From Butyrivibrio sp. (GTDB taxonomy: Bacteria > Bacillota > Clostridia > Lachnospirales > Lachnospiraceae): a stretch of 19,348 bases of DNA. Below the pieces are notes generated by a model. The model was not told the DNA's origin, ran no database searches, and was given only the letters and a program-made list of their open reading frames with translations. Positions 1 to 5,726 of the stretch are shown here, piece by piece. The first letter of the stretch is position 1, and each line of letters starts with the position of its first letter. Position numbers and translations under genes: made by a program. Where the stretch lies: the NCBI RefSeq assembly GCF_015056685.1, contig NZ_SVFW01000063.1, positions 1 through 19,348 on the forward strand, written 5' to 3'.

Positions 1-35
1 AGCTGATGTGTACTAATAGGTCGAGGGCTTATCCA
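1..35 (+). rRNA. 23S ribosomal RNA, 3' end (partial)
   Basis: The opening bases match the conserved 3' terminus of bacterial 23S rRNA (GTACTAATAGGTCGAGGGCTT, positions 11-31), the strand that closes helix 1 with the 5' end of the molecule. Only the last ~35 nt are inside the window; the exact 3' end is uncertain by a few bases. The rRNA operon is transcribed rightward into the tRNA cluster. Confidence 0.9.
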
Positions 36-99
36 TAAAGGTAAGTATAGAGAATTGGATTTAGAAATCAGTGTTCGTGTTTTGAAGGTACAAAGAAAA

Positions 100-124
100 A
101 AAACACATGCAATGCATGTGTTTT
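100..124 (+). terminator. Perfect hairpin between 23S and tRNA-Asp (terminator or processing stem)
   Basis: An 11-bp perfect inverted repeat (100-110 AAAACACATGC, 114-124 GCATGTGTTTT) with a 3-nt loop. It has A-rich sequence on its left and four T on its right, so it could work as a weak intrinsic terminator or as an RNase processing stem in the rRNA/tRNA transcript. A TATAAT at 129-134 follows directly, at the right distance for a separate start near 141 just ahead of tRNA-Asp, but no matching -35 is seen. The rest of 36-145 holds no recognisable gene. Confidence 0.5.
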
Positions 125-145
125 GTGTTATAATAATAAAATGAT

Positions 146-219
146 GGCCCGGTGGCTCAGCTGGTTAGAGCGCCGCCCTGTCACGGCGGAGGTCAGGGGT
201 TCGAACCCCCTCCGGGTCG
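146..219 (+). tRNA. tRNA-Asp (anticodon GTC)
   Basis: Complete cloverleaf. The acceptor stem is GGCCCGG with CCGGGTC (one G-T pair), the D arm contains GGCTCAG, the anticodon stem is CCGCC/GGCGG with anticodon GTC at 180-182, and the T arm has the TTCGAAC loop. The discriminator is G219 and CCA is not encoded. It is the first of three tRNAs following the 23S rRNA. Confidence 0.97.
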
Positions 220-248
220 CTCAACTTCATATTTTATTTATTTTGAAC

Positions 249-321
249 GGGATCTTAGCTCAGCTGGGAGAGCATCTGCCTTACAAGCAGAGGGTCACAG
301 GTTCGAGCCCTGTAGGTCCCA
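249..321 (+). tRNA. tRNA-Val (anticodon TAC)
   Basis: Complete cloverleaf. Acceptor GGGATCT/AGGTCCC, anticodon stem TCTGC/GCAGA with anticodon TAC at 282-284, T arm ACAGG-TTCGAGC-CCTGT, discriminator A321. CCA is not encoded. It lies 29 nt after tRNA-Asp and is presumably cotranscribed with it. Confidence 0.97.
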
Positions 322-350
322 TTTTTCTACTAAACACAATTCGTGTGTAA

Positions 351-423
351 GCCGATGTGGCTCAATTGGCAGAGCAGCTGATTTGTAATCAGCAGGTTAA
401 CGGTTCGAGTCCGCTCATCGGCT
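351..423 (+). tRNA. tRNA-Thr (anticodon TGT)
   Basis: Complete cloverleaf. Acceptor GCCGATG/CATCGGC, anticodon stem GCTGA/TCAGC with anticodon TGT at 384-386, T loop TTCGAGT, discriminator T423. CCA is not encoded. It is the last gene of the rRNA/tRNA transcript. Confidence 0.97.
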
Positions 424-429
424 CTATAG

Positions 430-461
430 AAGCAGAAGTCTTAATTGATTTCTGCTTTTTT
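430..461 (+). terminator. Intrinsic terminator of the rRNA/tRNA operon
   Basis: Inverted repeat AAGCAGAA (430-437) / TTCTGCTT (450-457) with a 12-nt loop, running into a T tract that ends at 461. It sits directly after tRNA-Thr, so the operon closes without a 5S gene. Confidence 0.8.
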
Positions 462-520
462 ATTGCAGATTTAACCTCGTATTATGTTACATTAAGTATA
501 TATGTAAATGTGGCTTTTTA

Positions 521-550
521 TTGAAAAAATGAAAGCCAAAGCGATATACT
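521..550 (+). promoter_or_regulatory. Probable sigma-A promoter of the ABC transporter operon
   Basis: TTGAAA (521-526), 18-nt spacer, TATACT (545-550), predicting a start near 557 and a ~34-nt leader before the ATG at 591. An inverted repeat GGCTTT (512-517) / AAAGCC (532-537) straddles the -35 and could be an operator, but no family is recognised. Confidence 0.55.
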
Positions 551-590
551 GAATGCATCGAATGGAGTTGTTTATAAAAGAGGGATATAA

Positions 591-2333
591 ATGTTTGATA
601 AAAGACTGATGAAGATGTGCCCGGAAAGTAAAAAATATATAATTGGAAATATTATTTTTCAATGGGCTGAACTTTTTACTAATGCTGTAATGATTGGTGT
701 TATTGGGGCGTTTGTAGAAAAATTATATGAGAAAAAGCTTACGGCTAATATATTGATCAGTAGCATGATAATTCTTTTTGTAGCTCTTATATTGCGTTGG
801 CTGGCAAGTTATAGTGCTACGAGGATGAGCTACTTGGCTTCAAAAACAGTAAAAAGAGTTATGAGAGAGCAGATCTATAAAAAGCTCCTGAAGCTGGGGA
901 ATACATACAGAGAACATGCTACCACTGCTGAATTGGTCCAGGAGTCTGTTGAAGGCGTTGAGCAACTTGAAAGTTATTTTGGTCAATACGTACCACAGTT
1001 CTTTTATGCTTTCCTAGCGCCTATCACATTGTTCTTTATGTTCGGAATAGCAGGGAGTTTTAAGGTGGCAGCTATTCTTCTTATTTGTGTGCCACTTATT
1101 CCCGGAGCCATTATGATGGTCCAGAAAATAGCTAAAAAGCTTCTTTCAAAGTATTGGGATCAGTATACAAAGCTGGGAAGTACATTTCTTGAAAATCTGC
1201 AGGGAATGACGACTCTTAAGACTTATCAGGCAGATGGATATAAAAACGATCAGATGAATGCAGAGTCTGAGAACTTCAGGCTGGTAACAATGAAAGTCCT
1301 GACAATGCAGCTTAATTCAATTATAATCATGGACTTTTTTGCCTATGGAGGTGCAGCACTTGGAATAGCTATGGCAGGAAAAACATTTTTGGATGGAAAA
1401 ATAGGACTTGCCTCAGTAGTTTTTATGATCTTACTTTCAGCTGACTTCTTTTTACCAATGAGACGGCTTGGAAGCTACTTTCATGTGGCAATGAATGGAA
1501 TGGCGGCAAGTGATAAGATATTCCGTTTTTTGGCAGAAAAAGAGCCTGATACTAAAATAAAAGATTTTCCACAGCAGTTAAGCGAAATCTCCCTGGATAA
1601 GGTGAACTTTTCATACGATTCGGATAGAGAAGTTTTACATGATGTTTCAATGTGCATTAAAATGGGGGAATTTACCGGAATTGTTGGCGAAAGCGGAAGC
1701 GGAAAATCCACAATTGCTTCATTGATCATGGGTAGAAATACTGTAATAGATGGTGAAGTTAATATCGGTGGAATAAACGTAAATGATATCAATGAAGAAG
1801 ATTTATTGAGGAACATTACATATGTAGGGCTGGGAAGTGTGTTTTTCAAGGGAACAGTAAAAGAAAACCTTCTCATTGCGAAAGGAAAAGCAACAGAAAA
1901 TGAGCTTTGGTCCGTACTTGAAGATTGTAATCTGGCCGACTTTTTCAGGGGTGAGAAAGGACTTGATACTATTCTTACTGAGAATGCAGGAAATCTTTCC
2001 GGCGGACAAAGGCAAAGACTTGCTCTTGCGAGGGCTCTTTTGCATGATTCAAGGGTGTATATCTTTGATGAGGCAACAAGTAATATAGATGTTGAAAGTG
2101 AAGAAGATATACTAAATGAGATAAAGAAACTGTCAAAGACAAAAACTATCATTATGATCACACATCGTCTAGCCAATGTTGTATCTGCAGACAGGATATT
2201 CTGTTTGGAAAGTGGAATAAAAAAGGGCGAAGGGAAGCATGAACAGCTTCTTGATACGTGCCCGGAATACAGGCAGCTTTGGAATACGCAAAAAGAGCTG
2301 GAGGAATTTGAAAAGGAGGCCAGTCATGAATAA
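591..2333 (+). CDS. ABC transporter half, permease plus ATPase, CydD-like
   Basis: A 580-residue half transporter: an N-terminal six-helix membrane domain (about residues 15-310) followed by a nucleotide-binding domain. Visible motifs are Walker A GESGSGKST (366-374), signature LSGGQ (469-473), Walker B VYIFDE (489-494, catalytic Glu 494) and the switch His525. The link region (LGSYFHVAMNGMAASDKIF) resembles CydD, the partner of CydC in the cysteine/glutathione exporter family. The Q-loop, usually YVPQ or YVxH, reads YVGL, so the sensing residue is Leu414. The ATG is preceded by AGAGGG (579-584). The gene overlaps the next one by 8 bp, so the two almost certainly form a heterodimer. Substrate is unknown; no cydAB oxidase genes are present, so a cytochrome bd role is not supported here. 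A drug or peptide exporter is the alternative. Confidence 0.88.
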   Translation: MFDKRLMKMCPESKKYIIGNIIFQWAELFTNAVMIGVIGAFVEKLYEKKLTANILISSMIILFVALILRWLASYSATRMSYLASKTVKRVMREQIYKKLLKLGNTYREHATTAELVQESVEGVEQLESYFGQYVPQFFYAFLAPITLFFMFGIAGSFKVAAILLICVPLIPGAIMMVQKIAKKLLSKYWDQYTKLGSTFLENLQGMTTLKTYQADGYKNDQMNAESENFRLVTMKVLTMQLNSIIIMDFFAYGGAALGIAMAGKTFLDGKIGLASVVFMILLSADFFLPMRRLGSYFHVAMNGMAASDKIFRFLAEKEPDTKIKDFPQQLSEISLDKVNFSYDSDREVLHDVSMCIKMGEFTGIVGESGSGKSTIASLIMGRNTVIDGEVNIGGINVNDINEEDLLRNITYVGLGSVFFKGTVKENLLIAKGKATENELWSVLEDCNLADFFRGEKGLDTILTENAGNLSGGQRQRLALARALLHDSRVYIFDEATSNIDVESEEDILNEIKKLSKTKTIIMITHRLANVVSADRIFCLESGIKKGEGKHEQLLDTCPEYRQLWNTQKELEEFEKEASHE

Positions 2334-3987
2334 AACAAGCAAAATCAAAGTGCTTTTAAGAATGCTCGTACTAGTAAAGCCTCTTTCAGGGTTCATGGTG
2401 CTGGCTGTTTGTCTGGGAACTTTTGGTTTTTTGACAGCACAGTTTATCCCGATCCTAGGCGGATATGCTGTTTTAACGGGGCTTGGGTACGATACAGGAA
2501 TGAAATTTGGGACAATTGTGTTACTTCTTGTTTTGTTTGCACTGTTACGGTCTGTTTTCAGATTTTCAGAGCAAAGGACTAATCATTATATAGCCTTTAC
2601 ACTTCTTGCAATCATAAGGGACAAAGTTTTTAAAGCTCTTAGAAGACTATGTCCGGCAAAGCTTGAGGGCAGAGATAAGGGAGATCTGATCTCGCTTATC
2701 ACTTCAGATGTCGAACTGCTTGAGGTTTTCTACGCTCACACCATTTCTCCAATATGTATTGCGATAATAACTGAGATGATCATGTGTCTTTTCATAGGAA
2801 GTTTCCATCCCATGCTCGGATTAGTAGCTTTGGCTGCATTTATAATTGTCGGAGTGGTTTTGCCCCTGTTAATCTCAAAAAGAAGTGGAACATTAGGAGA
2901 TGAGCTGCGTGCTGAATCAGGAGAGCTGTCGGCGCACATGCTTGAAAGTATCCGAGGAATTGATGAGATACAGCAATATCATCATGGGGAGAGCAGGTTA
3001 AAAGAAATTTCGAATAAGACAAATGCCTTGTCTTTTAAGCAGAGTGTGTTGAACAAACTTACAGGAACAAATATAGCGCTTGCCAATACTTTAATCTGGC
3101 TATCTGATATTGTTATGTTATGTGTCTGTTATTACCTTTACTTCTCAGGAGAGATAGGTTTTGATGGATTCTTGATTCCGATGATCGCTCTTATGTCATC
3201 TTTTGGGCCGGTAACAGCACTTTCGGCATTGGGAACAACTATTCAAAGCACAATCGCTTCAGGTGCAAGAGTTTTAGCAATAATTGATGAACAACCTGAA
3301 ACAGAATATATCTTTGGGTATGAAGACATTTCTTTTGACGGGGCTAAAGCTGATAAAGTTTCGTTCTCATACGAAGATGAGATTGTACTCGATGATATTT
3401 CAATGGACATAAATAATAATGAAATTGTTGGAATAGTTGGCCCCAGTGGATGTGGGAAATCTACATTACTTAAGCTCTTTATGAGGTTCTGGATGACAAA
3501 AGAGGGGCAGATCAGTGTTTCAGGTAAGAATGTAGAAAATATAAATACAGTCAACCTTCGAGATATTGAGAGTTATATGACTCAGGAAACACAGATTTTC
3601 AAGGATACCATTGCAGGAAATATCCGTATTGGGAAGCTGGATGCTACTGATGAAGAAGTGGTGGAGGCTTGCAAGAGGGCATCTATCCATGATTTTATTA
3701 TGACTTTGCCGAAAGGATATGATACAGAAGTTGGCGAATTGGGTAGCACTCTTTCGGGAGGTGAGAGGCAGAGGATCGGGCTTGCGCGAGCATTTTTACA
3801 TGATGCCCCATTTATGCTTCTCGATGAACCTACAAGTAGCCTTGATAGTCTTAATGAAGCCATTATATTGAAGGCGCTAAAAGAGTATGCCAAGAACAAA
3901 GCGGTGCTCATAGTATCACATAGACCATCTACAATGTGTATTGCTGACAGAACGATTTCAATGGAGCCAGCGCACAGAATGGTATAA
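2326..3987 (+). CDS. ABC transporter half, permease plus ATPase, CydC-like
   Basis: Second half of the heterodimeric ABC transporter, 553 residues: a membrane domain (about 1-300) and an ATPase domain with Walker A GPSGCGKST (372-380), Q-loop Gln420, signature LSGGE (476-480), Walker B FMLLDE (496-501, Glu501) and switch His532. All catalytic elements are intact, unlike the Q-loop of its partner. The reading frame is open back to 2239, but the ATG at 2326 is chosen because AAGGAGG lies at 2313-2319 with ideal spacing and the extra 29 codons would only duplicate the partner's coding region. The ATG overlaps the end of the upstream gene (stop at 2331-2333), the mark of translational coupling. 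It belongs to the amino-acid/thiol exporter (CydC-like) branch; the substrate cannot be told from sequence. Confidence 0.88.
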   Translation: MNKTSKIKVLLRMLVLVKPLSGFMVLAVCLGTFGFLTAQFIPILGGYAVLTGLGYDTGMKFGTIVLLLVLFALLRSVFRFSEQRTNHYIAFTLLAIIRDKVFKALRRLCPAKLEGRDKGDLISLITSDVELLEVFYAHTISPICIAIITEMIMCLFIGSFHPMLGLVALAAFIIVGVVLPLLISKRSGTLGDELRAESGELSAHMLESIRGIDEIQQYHHGESRLKEISNKTNALSFKQSVLNKLTGTNIALANTLIWLSDIVMLCVCYYLYFSGEIGFDGFLIPMIALMSSFGPVTALSALGTTIQSTIASGARVLAIIDEQPETEYIFGYEDISFDGAKADKVSFSYEDEIVLDDISMDINNNEIVGIVGPSGCGKSTLLKLFMRFWMTKEGQISVSGKNVENINTVNLRDIESYMTQETQIFKDTIAGNIRIGKLDATDEEVVEACKRASIHDFIMTLPKGYDTEVGELGSTLSGGERQRIGLARAFLHDAPFMLLDEPTSSLDSLNEAIILKALKEYAKNKAVLIVSHRPSTMCIADRTISMEPAHRMV

Positions 3988-4032
3988 TAATGCAAAACAG
4001 TGATGTACAGGCTTTTTCTATTGTGACTCTAA

Positions 4033-4041
4033 TGATATAAT
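4033..4041 (+). promoter_or_regulatory. Extended -10 promoter of the zinc-ribbon gene
   Basis: TGATATAAT (4033-4041) is an extended -10 element; the -35 region (TTTTTC, 4013-4018) is poor. The predicted start near 4048 lies downstream of the ATG at 4046, which argues for translation from the ATG at 4091. Confidence 0.5.
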
Positions 4042-4090
4042 TATCGTGAAAGCGATAATAATGCATATTTATTATGCAGAAAGAAATAAT

Positions 4091-4498
4091 ATGGAGTTAA
4101 AAAACTGCTCGACATGTCATAGGGTTTTTCAATATCCCGGCTATGGGTATATTTTGTGCCCGGAATGTCGTCGAACAGACGAGGCACAGTTTCAGCTTGT
4201 TAAGAAATTCTTAGATCAGTACCCTGGTGCGGAAGGAAAAGAAGTTTTTTTAGCTACAGGAGTTCCAATAAACACTTTGATCAAGTGGGTGCGAGAAGGG
4301 CGGCTGGTTTCATCTAATGCGGTAAATCTTGGCGCTGTCTGCGATATTTGTGGTAAGCCTGTATGCACGGGAAAGCTTTGCCCTGAGTGTAAAAAAGACA
4401 TAGTAAAACAATTTAAAGAATCTGAAGCTGAAGATATAGAAAAAGTAGAAAAGATAATTCCGAAATCACATGATAAAGGAATGAAGTTTTTGCATTAA
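4091..4498 (+). CDS. Zinc-ribbon protein similar to flagellar-operon protein YvyF
   Basis: A 135-residue soluble protein with two CxxC...CxxC zinc ribbons: Cys6, Cys9, Cys23, Cys26 at the N terminus and Cys84, Cys87, Cys97, Cys100 near the C terminus. Between them is a helix-turn-helix-like stretch (about 49-72: EVFLATGVPINTLIKWVREGRL) followed by a charged tail. This arrangement, beginning M-x-L-K-N-C, recalls the YvyF family, which in Bacillus and Clostridia lies near flgM and other flagellar genes. The frame is open from 4046, but the ATG at 4091 fits the family start and lies downstream of the predicted promoter start; its ribosome-binding site is weak (AGAAAG). No flagellar gene is in the window, so a flagellar role is only inferred from resemblance. 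A general regulator or RNA-binding zinc protein is possible. Confidence 0.6.
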   Translation: MELKNCSTCHRVFQYPGYGYILCPECRRTDEAQFQLVKKFLDQYPGAEGKEVFLATGVPINTLIKWVREGRLVSSNAVNLGAVCDICGKPVCTGKLCPECKKDIVKQFKESEAEDIEKVEKIIPKSHDKGMKFLH

Positions 4499-4502
4499 TT
4501 AA

Positions 4503-4551
4503 ACCCAGGTAACGGAAATAAATCACTAACTCCGTTACCTGGGTCTTTTTT
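4503..4551 (+). terminator. Strong intrinsic terminator between convergent genes
   Basis: A perfect 14-bp inverted repeat (4503-4516 / 4531-4544, core CCCAGGTAACGG) with a 14-nt loop, followed by C and six T. The T tract overlaps the stop codon of the convergent asparaginase gene, so the hairpin may also slow transcription from that side, though the T-run on the minus strand is poor. Confidence 0.9.
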
Positions 4552-5545
4552 ATTTATTGATCTCACCTGCAATATTGATTGAGTAATAGTCTCTGATTTC
4601 TGAAGGATTTTCTGTCATTCCAAGAATCCACATGAGTTTTGTTAATGCGGCTTCGCTTGTCATGTCGTGAGCCTGAAGGGCACCTATTTCAAGAGATCTT
4701 TTACCCGTCTCATAAACGTCCATCTTTGAGCCTTCATAAGGACATTGAGTTCCAATAACAACTGTTATTCCATTATTGATCAACTTCTCTATAGTACTGA
4801 TAAAATCGTGGTTTACAAAAGGAAGACCACCGATTCCGTAGGCTTCGATATAGATGCCTTTATAGCCCTGTTCAGCCAGAGATTCCAAAAGGCTTCTGTG
4901 CATTCCAGGGAACATTTTTAGCATACATACCTTTGTAGAGTAGGAATCTGATAAATGGAAAACCCCGTTTCTTACAGGAACAGCTTTTTCATCGATGCTC
5001 ATACCAAGTGAACTGATAGTTGCCACATTAGGGTAATTGATACTTTCAAAGGCATCAAAACTAAGTGATCTGACTTTCGATGCTCTGCAGCCAAGCATTA
5101 CCTTTCTGTTAAAGGCAACAAACACACCGGGAATACCGCTTGCAGCCATGTGGATGGCGCATCTGCAGTTTTCCATTGCATCGGCGACAGGATTGGTAAT
5201 AGAAAGCTGTGATCCGGTTACAACAACAGGAATATTGATATTTCTCAGCATGAATGAGAGCATGGAAGAAGTGTAAGCCATGGTATCAGTGCCATGAATT
5301 ACAACAATTCCGTCATGGTCATTTCTAACTTCACTTATTCGTCTGGCAAGTTTTGCCCAATCCTCAGGGAAGATGTTTGCACTGTCTAAAGAGCAGAAAT
5401 CCTCAATCTCAAGGGTTGTATCCCCTGAAACCATGTGAAGCTCTTTCTGCATATCTATAGTAGTAAGTCCCGGTGCCAAACCATTTTCTTTCATGACTGA
5501 AGATAAGGTTCCGCCTGTATTTATAATGAGAATGTTTTTACTCAA
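4550..5545 (-). CDS. ansA: L-asparaginase, type I (cytoplasmic) family
   Basis: 331 residues, close to the ~338 of E. coli AnsA. It hydrolyses L-asparagine to aspartate and ammonia, probably in the cytosol, since there is no signal peptide. The first active-site motif is NTGGTL (9-14, nucleophile candidate Thr13). The second is HGTDTMAYT (84-92, Thr86-Asp87), followed by the VVTGSQ strand. The AnsA-type signature GTDTMAYTxSxLSFML is clear. The start codon is TTG (5543-5545): the minus strand shows AAAAGGAG 8 nt upstream, and no in-frame ATG exists before the catalytic Thr. A minus-strand promoter TTGCAA-17-TGTAAT lies upstream. The gene is monocistronic, divergent from the helicase and convergent with the zinc-ribbon gene. 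A glutaminase side activity or Glu-tRNA amidotransferase-like relative is less likely. Confidence 0.9.
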   Translation of the reverse strand: MSKNILIINTGGTLSSVMKENGLAPGLTTIDMQKELHMVSGDTTLEIEDFCSLDSANIFPEDWAKLARRISEVRNDHDGIVVIHGTDTMAYTSSMLSFMLRNINIPVVVTGSQLSITNPVADAMENCRCAIHMAASGIPGVFVAFNRKVMLGCRASKVRSLSFDAFESINYPNVATISSLGMSIDEKAVPVRNGVFHLSDSYSTKVCMLKMFPGMHRSLLESLAEQGYKGIYIEAYGIGGLPFVNHDFISTIEKLINNGITVVIGTQCPYEGSKMDVYETGKRSLEIGALQAHDMTSEAALTKLMWILGMTENPSEIRDYYSINIAGEINK

Positions 5546-5579
5546 GATTCAATCTCCTTTTGTAATGAAATCATTGATA

Positions 5580-5608
5580 ATTACAACATACAAATTGGAG
5601 TCTTGCAA
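5580..5608 (-). promoter_or_regulatory. Promoter of the asparaginase gene
   Basis: Read on the minus strand: TTGCAA (5608-5603), a 17-nt spacer, then TGTAAT (5585-5580) preceded by TGT as an extended -10. The predicted start is near 5573, about 28 nt before the TTG start codon. It is divergent from, and does not overlap, the helicase promoter. Confidence 0.6.
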
Positions 5609-5633
5609 GGTGCTTAGCTGATAAAAAAATCTG

Positions 5634-5662
5634 TTGCAAAATCGAACAGCTGTTCTTATAAT
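5634..5662 (+). promoter_or_regulatory. Sigma-A promoter of the helicase gene with a LexA (SOS) box inside
   Basis: TTGCAA (5634-5639), 17-nt spacer, TATAAT (5657-5662). The spacer contains CGAACAGCTGTTCT (5643-5656), whose core GAACAGCTGTTC is a perfect 12-bp palindrome and fits the Gram-positive LexA/DinR pattern GAAC-N4-GTTC. Binding there would block RNA polymerase directly, so the helicase is likely induced on DNA damage. The predicted start is near 5669. Confidence 0.8.
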
Positions 5663-5681
5663 GAACTCAGTGTAGTATACG

Positions 5682-5701
5682 TCGAATTTGTTCGAATTTG
5701 T
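5682..5701 (+). repeat. Tandem 10-bp direct repeat in the helicase leader
   Basis: Two exact head-to-tail copies of TCGAATTTGT (5682-5691 and 5692-5701) in the untranslated leader, one helical turn apart. The junction also makes CGAA-TTTG-TTCG, which resembles a LexA site but with arms two bases too close. Function unknown. Confidence 0.6.
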
Positions 5702-5726
5702 TTGTAAAAGTAAGTGGGAGCATGTA

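Noticed and set aside
123..388. Two open frames of 75 and 78 codons across the tRNA genes
   Set aside because: They read through complete tRNA-Asp, tRNA-Val and tRNA-Thr genes and have no ribosome-binding site.
1481..2176. 231-codon frame on the minus strand inside the first ABC gene
   Set aside because: It lies antisense to the highly conserved ATPase domain; composition is Ser/Phe-rich, as expected of a shadow frame.
591..3987. Assignment of the ABC pair as true cydD and cydC
   Set aside because: The resemblance is real, but no cydAB is present and the substrate cannot be read from sequence, so no gene symbol was given.
5683..5694. CGAATTTGTTCG as a second LexA box
   Set aside because: The arms are separated so that the total is 12 bases instead of 14 and the GAAC/GTTC halves are absent; it is a by-product of the direct repeat.
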